Source: Actinomycetota bacterium
GTDB lineage: Bacteria > Actinomycetota > Aquicultoria > Subteraquimicrobiales > Subteraquimicrobiaceae
Direction: 5' to 3'
NCBI GenBank assembly: GCA_030018275.1
Contig: JASEGB010000004.1
Location: forward strand, 58,456-122,455
Length of the DNA: 64,000 nt
Below, piece after piece: positions 42,483-53,108 of the stretch. Below the pieces are notes generated by a model. That model was not told the DNA's origin, ran no database searches, and worked only from the letters and a program-made list of their open reading frames with translations. A program made the translations under genes and the position numbers. How positions within the stretch are numbered: the stretch's first letter is position 1; every line of letters begins with the position of its first letter.

Positions 42483-43334
42483 TTATTTCTTGGTGCTTAG
42501 AGCCAAGCGTCTCTGGTACAATCCGTAGATCCCACTCACTATGAGCGTTGGTACGACTAACAGCTTGCCCGCAGGACTAGCCAGAAGCTTCTGGAACATG
42601 GGAACCGCATGATCCTCAATGTAAGGATCGGTGGTGGGAGGACCGAAGGGTAACCTGCTAGCCCAGTAGAAGCTGCCATCTCCTTGATGATATGGGTAAG
42701 TTGCCGCCAGGCGTGCTACATCAGCTGCATCGCCCATAAGAAGTGCCCTGTTGGGGCAAGCCTGCACGCAAGCGGTCACCCGCTGACCCGTGTAGGTGCC
42801 AACCCACATGCTCGCATCGCCTGGGACTCGTCTAGATTGCAAAGCGTCTTCAAAACCGTTTTTTCCATCGCGGATACCCCAGCACAGGTCGCATTTATAC
42901 GCCTTGAGGTTGAGGCCATCGCCCCGACTGATCTTGGGATATCCACCTCGGGCACACTGCGTTGCACATTGGAAAGTGCATCTGATATCTAAGGGGTCAC
43001 AATACTGCGTATCTGAAGGATAACCCGGGCGTGGAAATTGCTTGATGTGGACGGAACCGTCAGCCATCTTCGTGATGGCGCCCCTGGGGCACTGCTTCAC
43101 ACAGGGCGGATCTGGGCAGTGCCAGCAATTGTACTTGATGAAGGGTGGATTATCCACAGCCACTTGGGATTTCACCACCGTAACATCGTCGGATTCTATT
43201 CTCTCCGCCACACCGGTGGCATTTAGGTCCGGTGGCGATCCGCTATCGTCCAGACCCCAGTTGCGCTGGCAGGCAACCATACAGGCTCGACACTTGACAC
43301 ATCTATCAATCAGTTGAATTACCGCAAATGCCAT
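42483..43334 (-). CDS. Formate dehydrogenase iron-sulfur (beta) subunit
   Basis: 283 aa. Four ferredoxin-like cysteine motifs are visible: CVKCRACMVACQR (16-28), CWHCPDPPCVKQCP, CTFQCATQCARGGYPK and CDLCWG with CVQACP, as in FdnH/HybA four-cluster electron-transfer subunits. A C-terminal hydrophobic segment (LLVVPTLIVSGIYGLYQRRLAL) anchors it to the membrane. Transfers electrons from the catalytic subunit encoded 18 bases upstream. No gamma (cytochrome b) subunit follows; the six-haem cytochrome in front of the operon or the cytochrome b at 54026 may replace it. Confidence 0.9.
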   Translation of the reverse strand: MAFAVIQLIDRCVKCRACMVACQRNWGLDDSGSPPDLNATGVAERIESDDVTVVKSQVAVDNPPFIKYNCWHCPDPPCVKQCPRGAITKMADGSVHIKQFPRPGYPSDTQYCDPLDIRCTFQCATQCARGGYPKISRGDGLNLKAYKCDLCWGIRDGKNGFEDALQSRRVPGDASMWVGTYTGQRVTACVQACPNRALLMGDAADVARLAATYPYHQGDGSFYWASRLPFGPPTTDPYIEDHAVPMFQKLLASPAGKLLVVPTLIVSGIYGLYQRRLALSTKK

Positions 43335-43351
43335 CTCTCATCCCACCTCCT

Positions 43352-46300
43352 TTACAGCTTCTTCTTCTTTATCCTGCACAGACAAACCTTAGTCTCGGGC
43401 ATCTTTGCATTAGCATCGAGGGCGTTGATGGTGAGCATGTTGGCGACCGCGGTGGATGAGTTAGCTCCCCTCTCAGCCCAGTGAATTGGTACGGCTACGG
43501 TGCCCTTTCCAACCCTCTGGTTGGACTGCAGACCAGTGCCCACTTCGGCGACGAAGGGTCCAACCAAGCCTCGATCCAGATCAAGCACCGATTCGTCCAC
43601 GCCGTGATCGAAAGCGAGGTCTGTGGTCAGAGTAAGAGTTGTCTCATCTACGCTTAAAATTATCTTTTTCTCCTGATTTGAAGCACCGGCGTTGATCAGG
43701 ATTTCATCCCAAGCTGCAAAACCAGCAGTGGAAGCGACGGTGAGAACATCTGTGCCAGCAACTGCAGGCGCCTTTAGGCTGGTTTTAACGGCGGTCCTCA
43801 TGGAGATGATTTCCACATTGTCGCCGGAGACGATGCCGTAGTCAGCGGCATCGGCGGAGTTGATCTGGACGACGGGCTTGGGTACCAACTCAGATAACCA
43901 GGGGAGATTCCTGCTTATCTGTCCGCTGTGCCAATGCTCGGTCTGGCGGAAGGTGATGAGAACCAATGGGAACTCCGCCACCTCAACGGGTGTATCCGCC
44001 CAGTCAGCTGGATCTACGGGATCAACTCCAACGGGTGGATATTGCGCCCTCAAGTCCAAACGTGGGCTCTCCCAGGGCTCCCAGTGCTTGGGAGTTCTTC
44101 CATCATCCTCCGCCAGCTTGGTGTATGCCCTGTAGACGTAGCTGTAATCGACTGGAGTTGGTGGAGTATCGCTGGTGTGGTGGACGAATATCCTCGCCAC
44201 CACGTCGGGTGCCACGAAGACATCGCCGACATCTCCCGGAGCTGCATCATTGTTGTAGAAGATTCTCCTGTTCAGGAGCCAGGAATGGGCGAATCCGGGA
44301 TAGAGAGCGGTGCCTATAGGATCCGTGGTGGTGTCGCGAGCCTGGGAGCGGTTCTCATATCGCCCAGTCGCTACATCGAAGTCAGTTAGATCATTTTCAA
44401 CTGTATCTCTTGCTCCAGGTTCCCAACCACCAAGTGTTGTACCTATTCCTGTACCCGGTGGTTGCTTACCACCGGCTCTGGAGTAGATCCAGACGGTTCC
44501 ACCGCCGTAATTGGCACCAACAGCCGTTTCGTGATAGGACAAGGGTTTACACATCTGCTTGTACACTCTCTCGCAGTACCCGCTTTCTCCATCGTCCTTC
44601 AGGGTCTTCTTATAATCGTTGTTGCTCCAATTACTGCCATCATAGCCGTACTGACTGGTGAAGAGCATATCGTAGCGGTTCTCATATCCTGTTAGCAACG
44701 GAACTGCATTAAAGGCACCCTCATCATCCAGTTTCTTGGCAATATCCAGGATGATCTGAAAGTCAGTTCTGCAATGACCCTTTGGTGGTATTGCCTGATA
44801 CCTCCAGGTGATCCAGTGACCGCTGTTGGTAACCGAGCCACATCTCTCCGCGAAGGAGGCGCAGGGCAAGAGGTAAGTGACACCATTCGTCTTTCTCTCG
44901 CAGTCGGCGGTCTCGGTAAAGAACATGTCCATTACCACCAGGGTATCCAATTCTTTGAGACCATCCCTTGCCAGGTTGGTGTTTGCCACCTGAACCGCTG
45001 GGTTCTGAGCCCAGACGATTAAGGCTTTGACATGACCCTCCTTTGCTTTCTTGAGCATCTCCAGGAGGGTATACCCCTTCGATGAACACATGTAGTTGTC
45101 ATGGAGACTCTCGAGAGTTGCCACATCCACCACGGGATCATATCTTCCGTCGGCGAACCAGTAGTTGAGCATGTTGATGTAGCCAAGCTGTTGCAATCCA
45201 TAGCTTGAGCCAGGTGGAAGGCTGCCATCCGCATTGACGGGGTTCCCGAAGAGCTTGTTCAGGAATGCACCATATCCCGTTCCCGTCGTTGGTGCCCCGA
45301 TGTAACCGGGCAGCAGATTGGTAAGAACGCATATGTCACAAAGACCCTGGACATTGTTCCAACCACGAAGGGCGTTCACTCCGCCGCCGTACTTACCCAT
45401 GTTGCCCAGGAGTAATTGCAGGATGGCGCAGTTGCGGATGTTCTGGGAACCGCAGGAGTGCTGGGTGGTACCCATGGCGTAGAGGATGGTACCCACCTTG
45501 TAGTCAGAGTCTCCGTAAGGTTTCTCGGTCTTCGCCCAGCTGTTGTTGATGTACATATTGGCGAGTCTCTCGAAATCGAGAACGCTACAACCACAGATAT
45601 CTGCGACCGTTTCCGGATCGTAGGCAGCCACCCTGCTCTTGAGATACTGGAAGACAGAGCCTTTATCACTTAAGGTTACTCTCTTTGGCACATTGCGGAC
45701 AAACCATCCTCCACCCATATCGAGAGTCTCGCGCTCATAGTCCATACGATTCTCACTCAGCTTGACCAGCTTGAACCAGGCATCAGTATGCTTAGGCCAA
45801 CCGGTAACAGTCTTCTTCGCATAGTTAGGAGGAGGTCCGCTACCGTCATCAGCCCAGAATTCCCTATCTACTGTAGCTGTCAGGTAGCTACTGCCTAGGG
45901 TTCCAGCTTCAATCATATCAATGACCCGCTTCACCAGACCATTGATGATAGCGTTGTCAGTTCCTGGTCTGATGCGCACAAAGCAATCCGCCATGCCAGC
46001 TAACCTGGTCTTCCTGGGCTCGACGACGATGAGCTTGGCACCATTTGCTCTTGCCTCATTTATCCACTGCATGCTCGATGGGTGATTCTCAGCGGGGTTG
46101 CTGAAGACCAGGAACACTTTGGCGTTCTTGAAATCCGTATAATGATTGGTCATCGATCCTCTACCAAACGTGCGGCCGAGACCGACCACGGTGGTAGAGT
46201 GTCATATACGGGCGGAGTTGTCCGTGCTGTTGCAACCCATGAGTGAGAATACCTTGCGGAAGAGGTAGCCTTCCTCATTGTTGCAGGGAGTACCTCCGGC

Positions 46301-46789
46301 AAGACCTATCTGCGTGGGATCGCCACCAGGAGTATAATTTTTGGAATATGGCGCGAATGCGTTAGCTATCTCAGTTAGTGCGGTGTCCCAGGAAATATCG
46401 GACCAAGTGTCACCAGTCTTCTTCCAAGGACCATCCGTGTTGCATCCCGGGGGTCTTGTGCCACCGGGAACACCAATTCGGTTGGGGTTGTTCACCAGCT
46501 GGATGCTCGCCGAACCCTTGCTGCACAGGGCTCCTCTGCTGATCACGTGGTCCTCATCGCCGTAGATATCCACAACGTTTCCAGCGCCATCGACGGAGAT
46601 TTTCAAGCCGCAATCGACGGAGCAGTACTGGCAGGAGCTTAAGACAGTACTCGCCACTTGAGCCTGCGCCACTGAGGGTCCGACTAGGGTCCAGTCAACC
46701 AAGGTACCAGTGGCACCAGCGGCAGCAGTGTACTTGAAGAAATCTCTTCTGGTTATGCCGCTTCTTTTGTCCTTTTTCTTTCTAGCCAT
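43352..46789 (-). CDS. Selenocysteine-containing, Tat-exported formate dehydrogenase alpha subunit
   Basis: 1145 aa when the in-frame TGA at 46204-46202 is read as selenocysteine (residue 196). Twin-arginine signal SGITRRDFFKYTAAAGA; [4Fe-4S] motif CQYCSVDCGLKI...GALCSKG; molybdopterin/MGD domains with FADGRYDPVVD, IVWAQNPAVQ and, near the end, LITFRQTEHWHSGQISRNLPWL. Around the TGA the text DNSARI-U-HSTTVVGLGRTFGRGSMTNHY aligns with the FDH active-site segment (ARxUHSPTVAGL). Oxidises formate to CO2 outside the membrane. A region near 880 (TDVLTVASTAGFAAWDEILINAG) looks like an insertion absent from usual homologs. Second gene of the cytochrome-FdhA-FdhB operon. Confidence 0.93.
46158..46204 (-). 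promoter_or_regulatory. SECIS-like hairpin for selenocysteine insertion
   Basis: Directly after TGA (46204-46202) the sequence folds: CTCTACCA (46199-46192) pairs with TGGTAGAG (46166-46159); an inner stem CGTGGTC/GGCCGCACG presents the apical loop GGTCTC (46183-46178). The GGTCT loop about 18 bases after the TGA matches the SelB-binding loop of the E. coli fdhF element. Confidence 0.8.
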
Positions 46790-46810
46790 CTAATCTTCCC
46801 TCCTTTCACC

Positions 46811-48385
46811 TTATTTGTTATGGCAGCGTTCACACACACCACGGTTGTCGGCTCTCAAGAGAGCAGAATCCATGGCGGGGTTCACGCCGGTTTGCAGTGA
46901 GTAATTCGGAAGCATCGTTGGTCTTCCCGCAACGGTTCCGGGTGAAAGAGATGCATTGGCGAAGCCCAACATCCGTGCATCGGTACCGTGTGCCCTGTGG
47001 CAGGTCAAGCACTCAATCCAGTCATCGACATTGTTTTCCCACACTCCTGCCTCTGTGGGATCGTGGTCGACTGGGATATCCACATAGGGTACGGCTGGAT
47101 TCCAAGCCTGCCAATCGCTGGGCTCAAGGATCAAAGCTCTATCTCCAGCAACCCAGGTTGGATTGTACTTGGTGTTCTGCCACACCGTGAACGGCACATT
47201 CATGGGGTGACGGTGTCTGACCATTGGTCCGTAGCCGTCGCCGGCATCGTAGGCTTGATACACATTGGTGTCAGCGGCATGTGCTGCGGGAATGGTACCA
47301 AGAGCTCCCCTGGTGCAGTTGTAGAAACTGTTGGCATCTCTATTGGTGTAGCCAATTATCTCACTCTCGATGCCGATGTATGCCGTGTAATTACCATTTG
47401 GATCCTCAAAGTTCGAGGCATCGGCAACGGGGATAGTGGTTACAGCACCATCGATATCCACCGTGAGGCTACTTACCACGGATACCTGAGGCAGTCCAGC
47501 ATCGATTAGATCATCGGTGGTCACACCTATCTTGGTCATGTAGTTCTCGTGACAGGCGATGCACCAACCGCTCATGCCCCTCTCATAGGCTGGACCAGTA
47601 CCCACTGGATGTTCTCCCCGACCGTATCTTGCCGTGGTGTAGTTCGGTCTGTAATCCGGATACTGCCTGTGGAGACGGAATCCATGAGTGGGTTGTGGTG
47701 TTCCAAACACGGGATCGATTGTGCCCTTCAATGGATATCCAGTTTCACTGGAAATCACATATGGTAGAGGATCGGGGTCTATGGCTGTCACGAAGTCCTG
47801 TGACCATCTACCGACTTCGTGGGCGTTGACGATATCCTTCAAGATTCTGTAGTTCGTCGAACCGTGAGGGTCGTGGCAGGAACCACAATCCATCATGATG
47901 GCATTCGGTGGTCCGATGATCGTGCCGGCTCCACTTTCACCCCAGGCGGGCCAGGAAGCTCCATTGTACATGTGGAAGGAGGTTGTGGCATTTCCTCTGA
48001 AGGAGCTGAAGCCACCACCATTTAGTGCTGCATTTATCACCGAATCCGTTGCACCTCCCGGGGATACGCTGTCAAACATTCCCGATTCGACATCTGTGGC
48101 AGCACCGGGGGCAGCGGAACCATGGCAGACGTAGCAGAATTCAAAGAGGAGAGTTGCGGGACCAACAAGCAAGGCTTCACCTGGTCCACGCGGTGTGATT
48201 TCCCCTGTGATTCCCCGCTCGAGCCAGGTTATGCCACTGGTAGCGGTGTGTGCTCTATGGCAACCAGCACAAGCATCTGTATCTGCTACATATCCACCGT
48301 GGATAGCGAAGTTTGCATATGCTACTGAACCGGTGCAGAGGAAAATTGCTACCACGATTGCAAGGAGTAGACTGAATTTCCTCAT
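46811..48385 (-). CDS. Six-haem periplasmic cytochrome c preceding formate dehydrogenase
   Basis: 524 aa. Cleavable signal peptide (KFSLLLAIVVAIFLCTGSVAYA). Six CXXCH sites: CAGCH, CYVCH, CGSCH, CIACH, CLTCH, CERCH, widely spaced by beta-rich segments. DPHGSTNYR and HRAHGTDARM motifs after two haems resemble doubled-CXXCH cytochromes. An INAALNGGG-like insertion and TIPVADASNFEDPNGNYTAYIGIESEIIGY look like beta-sandwich inserts. Strong AAGGAGGTGA site before the ATG. Encoded 21 bases ahead of the dehydrogenase alpha gene, so the likely electron acceptor or partner of formate oxidation. Confidence 0.92.
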   Translation of the reverse strand: MRKFSLLLAIVVAIFLCTGSVAYANFAIHGGYVADTDACAGCHRAHTATSGITWLERGITGEITPRGPGEALLVGPATLLFEFCYVCHGSAAPGAATDVESGMFDSVSPGGATDSVINAALNGGGFSSFRGNATTSFHMYNGASWPAWGESGAGTIIGPPNAIMMDCGSCHDPHGSTNYRILKDIVNAHEVGRWSQDFVTAIDPDPLPYVISSETGYPLKGTIDPVFGTPQPTHGFRLHRQYPDYRPNYTTARYGRGEHPVGTGPAYERGMSGWCIACHENYMTKIGVTTDDLIDAGLPQVSVVSSLTVDIDGAVTTIPVADASNFEDPNGNYTAYIGIESEIIGYTNRDANSFYNCTRGALGTIPAAHAADTNVYQAYDAGDGYGPMVRHRHPMNVPFTVWQNTKYNPTWVAGDRALILEPSDWQAWNPAVPYVDIPVDHDPTEAGVWENNVDDWIECLTCHRAHGTDARMLGFANASLSPGTVAGRPTMLPNYSLQTGVNPAMDSALLRADNRGVCERCHNK

Positions 48386-48986
48386 CGTCTGGTCACCTCC
48401 TTCTTAGCACTCATTTCTCGAGTTATTCGCACCTTTACTTCCCTCCTTTACTCTCAAAAAATTTTGCAAAATTCATTCACCTCCATCTTTTCATAAAATA
48501 AATGACGTTAGAAAATTAGTTACATCTATATTGAGATTGCTTCACTCCGTTCGCAATGACAATTAGTAGTTGGTTCAGCAATGACAAGGTAGATTATTGG
48601 TGGGAGTTTAGTGGGAATAAACTATTAGACTGGGAAGATATTGTTAGAATAAATCCTTTGCGAGTTACATACCATTTGCAGTGAGGTAGGATTATATTGG
48701 ATTTTGAAAATAAAAATGCTATCTAGACCCCTAGACAGCATCATTTCATTCTTTTATCCCCTCCCTCCTGCTAAAGCTTAGAGGGCAATAGTTATCAAAA
48801 TATCAACGACCTTTAGTAATAGATTAAATGAGAATCCTATTCCTTATTCTTCCCCTTTGAATTCCCCTCTTTAAATTTGTGATTCGACAACTTTGTGAAA
48901 ATTCCTTCTAAAAAATTAAAATTTTTTTAAAATTTTTGGCGCCGTTCAATAGATTGTTGCTAAAATTAGCAAAATAAAGGTAATTT
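48386..48986. other. Intergenic region between cytochrome operons
   Basis: About 600 bases. Half of the ATTGCTTC...GCAATGACA repeat is at 48533-48559. A leftward terminator candidate lies at 48716-48741. AT-rich stretches at 48470-48520 and 48880-48930 could hold promoters but no convincing boxes were assigned. No gene seen. Confidence 0.5.
48716..48741 (-). terminator. Leftward terminator of the NHL/cytochrome operon
   Basis: Leftward: ATGCTGTCTAG-GGGT-CTAGATAGCAT followed by TTTTATTTT. Stem of about ten base pairs, 245 bases downstream of the NHL protein stop. Confidence 0.65.
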
Positions 48987-50516
48987 CTATTTCTTCTTCT
49001 CGTACTTCTCGATGAATTCTTCGTAGTTGAGATGCTCGATTCCGAGCTCCTTGGCGGCTTCGCGAAGGGGCTCATGCTCCGCTAATATGCGAGATCTAAA
49101 TAGTCCTCCCCTGGCCATAGCCAGAAGAGCTGCCGATTCTTCATCGTGTTTGAAGCGTTCCTCAAAGCTCTTAGCCAGGTCCACATTATATTTCCCTACC
49201 CTTAAGACATCCTCCATCTTGATTTCACCCCTACCAGCGGGCAGCTCTTGCCGATAATCCTTGAACCTCTCATAAGTACTTTCGACCACGTAGACCTTTC
49301 TTATCCTCCTTTGTATCAAATCGAGTTTGCGATTCTCCACGATTTTCTCCAAGAAGTCCTCGCGGGTGGGGAACTTTCTTCTTCTAAGCAACCACCACAG
49401 TGGCAACAGCAACAGTGGAAGCAGACAGCACCAGGGGAATTTAAATGGTGGTGGCTTGATGGGAACGGCGACCTCAATGGGCCAGGCCCATACCTCAACC
49501 CTGCTATTTCCATAGTCCGTCACATAAATCCAGCGTCCCATGGTATCGAGACTCTGTGGGAAATAAAATTGCCCAATTTCTATCCCTAACTCACCGAAGG
49601 CACAAAGGGGTGTCCCCTTTCTAGTGAGGACAAGAACATTGTGAGCCATAACATCGACCACATGGATGCGGTTTTTGTAACCAATGTCTATTCCGCGAGG
49701 TAATCCTCCCGTGGTGATGAAATACAAGAATTTGCCCTTGGGGCTGAAAACCTGTATGCGTCGATTGTTGCTATCAGCCACGAAAATCTTGCCGGTTTTA
49801 TCCACGACGATGCCATTCGGGAAGGCGAATTCTCCCGGTTTTTCCCCTTCCCTCAAAGCCTGTCCCGTGGTTCCAAATTCAAGCTTCAAAAACCCATAAG
49901 GGTCGAAGACCAAAACCCTATGGATCTTTTGAATATCAGTCACATAGAGATTGCCTTTTCGATCGAAGGTTAAAGCCGTGGGTTGCCAGTCAAATTTTGG
50001 ATCGTTATTGGGGATGTATTTCCTTATGAATTCACCCCTTGGGGTGAAAATGTAAATTCCCTCAAGCCTTCTATCGGTGACGTAGACATCGCCGCGCTTA
50101 TCGAAGGCTATGTAAAGGGGTTTCTTGAGCTTGCCTTCCTCCCCCACCTCGCTGAAGGAGAAAAGATACGTTCCCTTTCTGGTAAACACGGAAATGCGAC
50201 TATTGTACGTGTCAGCAACATAGACCCTTTTAGTCTTGGGGTGAACGGCGACTCCAACGGGCTTTTTCATGGGAGCCTTTGGGGTTCCATCGAAGAGAAA
50301 AAGGAACTTGGGGGGAGGAACTACCCTCTCCTCGGGAGCAACGACTCTGGGAATTGGAGCCTCTCTGGTTAAAAGATAATAAACCAGGGCAAAAATGAGG
50401 GCAGCCAAGAGGAGGAGAAGAATAATTAATAATATGATCTTCTTTCTCCGCCGTCTTCTCTCTTCTGGAGTTAACTCCCGCGGTTCCCGCGCTTCAGCAG
50501 CAGCTTCTTCCGCCAA
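48987..50516 (-). CDS. NHL-repeat (beta-propeller) membrane protein
   Basis: 509 aa. An acidic/basic cytoplasmic head, a membrane helix (KIILLIILLLLLAALIFALVYYLL), then six NHL blades (for example PVGVAVHPKTKRVYVADTYNSRISVF; PNGIVVDKTGKIFVADSNNRRIQVF) outside, a second hydrophobic segment (WCCLLPLLLLPLWWLL), and a 130-residue cytosolic helical domain (REDFLEKIVENRKLDLIQRRIRKVYVVESTYERF...). NHL propellers mediate protein contacts. Last gene of the cytochrome b operon, suggesting a scaffold for the multihaem conduit. The cytosolic domain is not recognised. Confidence 0.85.
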   Translation of the reverse strand: MAEEAAAEAREPRELTPEERRRRRKKIILLIILLLLLAALIFALVYYLLTREAPIPRVVAPEERVVPPPKFLFLFDGTPKAPMKKPVGVAVHPKTKRVYVADTYNSRISVFTRKGTYLFSFSEVGEEGKLKKPLYIAFDKRGDVYVTDRRLEGIYIFTPRGEFIRKYIPNNDPKFDWQPTALTFDRKGNLYVTDIQKIHRVLVFDPYGFLKLEFGTTGQALREGEKPGEFAFPNGIVVDKTGKIFVADSNNRRIQVFSPKGKFLYFITTGGLPRGIDIGYKNRIHVVDVMAHNVLVLTRKGTPLCAFGELGIEIGQFYFPQSLDTMGRWIYVTDYGNSRVEVWAWPIEVAVPIKPPPFKFPWCCLLPLLLLPLWWLLRRRKFPTREDFLEKIVENRKLDLIQRRIRKVYVVESTYERFKDYRQELPAGRGEIKMEDVLRVGKYNVDLAKSFEERFKHDEESAALLAMARGGLFRSRILAEHEPLREAAKELGIEHLNYEEFIEKYEKKK

Positions 50517-50537
50517 TTACTTCACCTGCATCCTGCA

Positions 50538-51341
50538 TTACTGGATTCTATTTAGGGCTCGTTTAGCTTCTTTGAAATCTTGTCCTTCCTCTTTGGCAAC
50601 TTCTATAGCCTTTTTATATGCAGCGATGGCTTCGTCCTTCAGCTCCTTTTTCTCGTAAGCGAGACCCATACCATAATGGGCATCGGCGAATTTTGGATCG
50701 AATCTCAAACACTGCCGAAATTCGGTGATGGCGTCGTCATAAGCACCCTTCTCTAAAAAGATTCTACCCAAAAAGAAGTGGCTATCAGCATCGGTTCGCC
50801 TGATCCCCAAAGCCTTTCTCACATAGATCACAGCATCGTCGTACTTTTTCTGTTTAAAGAGAATTACTCCCTTGTTGTAATAAGCTTGCTCAAGCCATCT
50901 GTTCTCCTTGGCAAATCCCGCTTTTTCGTAGAGTCTAATCTCCGTTTCAAACTGCTTTAGGGCTTTATCATAATCGCCCTTTCCCATATAGGCGATGCCC
51001 ATAAAAACGATTGCCCCCTGATGCTCCTCATCCATCTTCAAAGCCTCCTTGAACTGATCAATGGCTTTATCATACAAACCTCTGGCCAAATAACTCCGTC
51101 CCAGTGCCACCCGAGCTTCTATATCCAGTGGATTTTTGCGAACCTGCTCGGCTAACTTTTCACCCCCTTCGTATACCACTGTCTTTTTAGCCATGCGATA
51201 TCGAGAGGCAAGATAAAAAGCCCCGAAGACGGCTGCGGTAATGAGGATGAGCGCCACCATCACCCAGATAGCTCTATCCAACCATCGCTCCCCCGGGATA
51301 AATAGCCTGGCAAATTTCCGTATAGGAATTGCAGGTCTCAT
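50538..51341 (-). CDS. Membrane-anchored TPR protein
   Basis: 267 aa from ATG 51341, preceded by AAAGGAG at seven bases; an upstream frame to 51500 is an unlikely extension across a repeat. One membrane helix (AIWVMVALILITAAVFGAFYLASRY), then about six tetratricopeptide repeats (VALGRSYLARGLYDKAIDQFKEALKMD, SHFFLGRIFLEKGAYDDAITEFRQCLRFDP, ADAHYGMGLAYEKKELKDEAIAAYKKAI). Likely an assembly factor for the multihaem complex; TPR proteins are common in such operons. Confidence 0.88.
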   Translation of the reverse strand: MRPAIPIRKFARLFIPGERWLDRAIWVMVALILITAAVFGAFYLASRYRMAKKTVVYEGGEKLAEQVRKNPLDIEARVALGRSYLARGLYDKAIDQFKEALKMDEEHQGAIVFMGIAYMGKGDYDKALKQFETEIRLYEKAGFAKENRWLEQAYYNKGVILFKQKKYDDAVIYVRKALGIRRTDADSHFFLGRIFLEKGAYDDAITEFRQCLRFDPKFADAHYGMGLAYEKKELKDEAIAAYKKAIEVAKEEGQDFKEAKRALNRIQ

Positions 51342-51463
51342 ATGGTATCTCCTTTCAAAACTGTAAACTATAAGTGGGCAGGCACGAGACCCGCCACTAC
51401 ATCCATCTAATCCCAATAAAATTTTGAATTTATGATTCATTACTCCTGGTAAAATGGGGTTTC

Positions 51464-51476
51464 GAGGTCTGACCCC
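51464..51476. repeat. GAGGTCTGACCCC word next to the 20-haem gene
   Basis: One of the dispersed 13-base copies, three bases from the end of the 51479-53035 gene. Preceded by cctggtaaaat, as in the copy at 36851. Confidence 0.7.
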
Positions 51477-51478
51477 GG

Positions 51479-53035
51479 TTATCGGGGACCGAGGTGGCAC
51501 TTGTAGCAGAGCTCAGTTCCGCCCCATTTGGCTATGAGTTTGCCCAACCTCACCTTGCCGTGGCAAGAATAACAGAGCTCAAAGCTGAAGCATCCTGTAC
51601 CCTTTGGGTACTTCCTCTCATGGCACTCCGGGCACCTAAAGGGCTCAGTTTGGGTCATCTCGCAATGGGCTATGTGTACCATGAACGCCTTCCGCTTATC
51701 GGGTGGTATTGGCAATCTCCTGACTTCCAAGAACGGTACCCTGTACTCTGGATGACACTTGGTGCAGTTATCTCGAATTAGTATGGCTTTGGCTACCGTG
51801 GTGTGATGGCACTCTTGACAAAATTCTCGTTCTTTATGGCACATTCTACAGTTCCCGATGGCATCGGGAGGAGCATCTTTATGCACACCCATCCACGCGA
51901 GGGAATGAGGAATTGGGGTCCTATGGCAATCATCGCAATATTTCTGTCTGTGACAGACCACACATCCCTCGACACCAGCCTTCTGTTTGCCGTGCTCAGT
52001 TCGCCAGACCTCTGGTTTTTCGGTGTGATCCAAGGGTTTCACGCCCTTCGCAGTGTGACAGGCGTTGCAGAAATTGACATCGTGGCACATGAGACAGGAA
52101 TCCATGTTTGTTTTGGCATCATCCTTATGCGTCTTGGTGCGAAATCCAATGGTATGTGTGATTGGGACCAAATTGAATTCCCTTGGATGGCAAACACCGC
52201 ATTCCTCGGGGGCCACCAATCCCTGCTTGCTATGGCGAAGGCTGTGGCAGTTATAACATGAGTCCATGGGTGGTCGAAGGGTTACATCGGGAAGATGGGG
52301 AAATTGCGAATGGCAAACCTCACATCTAATTGCCCTTTCAAGGTGCACATCGTGATCGAAGATTAAAGCGGGATTCTTAAACGCATCCAGATCGCGATGG
52401 CAAGGAGCACATTTGGCAGAGGTTATGGGTAAACCAAGTTGAATTTCATAACCCCTTGTCACCGCTGGTTCAGGCAAGATGGTCTCGTAGGTATAAGTTT
52501 CAGCTGGAAGAGGACGGATACCCCTTTTAGCGTGACATCCCTCACAAGAACTTGCACTATGGCACATCATGCAACGGCGAAAGTTGGGTTCATTCTTATG
52601 GGTCGATGCCCGCCACTGGGGTGTATGAAATGCGGGTACTAAATTGAACCACCCTGGATGGCAAACGCGGCAGTCCTTCTTGCCTATTAGACCTCGACGA
52701 GAATGTCGAAGACCATGGCAACTATAGCACGATTCCATGGTGGACTTGATCGTTTTCCAAGGCTGATGTGGAAACTCAATGTGGCAGCCTTGGCATTCCA
52801 CAAGGAGATGATAGGCGTGCTTGAAAATTATATTTGGATTCTTAAAGGCATCGAAATCACGATGACAGGGAGTACACTTGGATGCATAAACTGGGGAGCT
52901 GGTATCCATCAATGGAACTACGGTTGGGACCTGACTCCAAGCTGGAAAAATCACAAAAAATGCCACTAATATGCTCAAGGAGGCCAAAAATGCTATAAAA
53001 GCCAAAATTTTAAAGTGCTTTGAAATTATCCTCAA
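51479..53035 (-). CDS. Twenty-haem cytochrome c
   Basis: 518 aa. Signal/anchor helix (KILAFIAFLASLSILVAFFVIF) and twenty CXXCH motifs, in order CTPCH, CQGCH, CYSCH, CRVCH, CMMCH, CEGCH, CAPCH, CEVCH, CYNCH, CGVCH, CLMCH, CNACH, CVVCH, CDDCH, CRMCH, CQECH, CTKCH, CPECH, CYSCH, CYKCH: about one haem per 26 residues. Residues about 52-175 and 205-340 are an internal duplication (KCTPCHRDFDAFKNPNIIFKHAYHL and KCAPCHRDLDAFKNPALIFDHDVHL). Probably a periplasmic nanowire-like conduit receiving electrons from the cytochrome b encoded upstream. Its partners at the outer side are not in the window. Confidence 0.95.
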   Translation of the reverse strand: MRIISKHFKILAFIAFLASLSILVAFFVIFPAWSQVPTVVPLMDTSSPVYASKCTPCHRDFDAFKNPNIIFKHAYHLLVECQGCHIEFPHQPWKTIKSTMESCYSCHGLRHSRRGLIGKKDCRVCHPGWFNLVPAFHTPQWRASTHKNEPNFRRCMMCHSASSCEGCHAKRGIRPLPAETYTYETILPEPAVTRGYEIQLGLPITSAKCAPCHRDLDAFKNPALIFDHDVHLERAIRCEVCHSQFPHLPDVTLRPPMDSCYNCHSLRHSKQGLVAPEECGVCHPREFNLVPITHTIGFRTKTHKDDAKTNMDSCLMCHDVNFCNACHTAKGVKPLDHTEKPEVWRTEHGKQKAGVEGCVVCHRQKYCDDCHRTPIPHSLAWMGVHKDAPPDAIGNCRMCHKEREFCQECHHTTVAKAILIRDNCTKCHPEYRVPFLEVRRLPIPPDKRKAFMVHIAHCEMTQTEPFRCPECHERKYPKGTGCFSFELCYSCHGKVRLGKLIAKWGGTELCYKCHLGPR

Positions 53036-53108
53036 GATATCAAGGACCTCCCTTGCTCCAAATCCAATAATATTCTAATATTCCCCTTCGTGCCTCGACA
53101 TAGCTCTG

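Noticed and set aside
46189..46204. Stop codon splitting formate dehydrogenase into two genes
   Set aside because: In phase, at the selenocysteine position and followed by a SECIS-like hairpin, so read as Sec rather than as a nonsense mutation.
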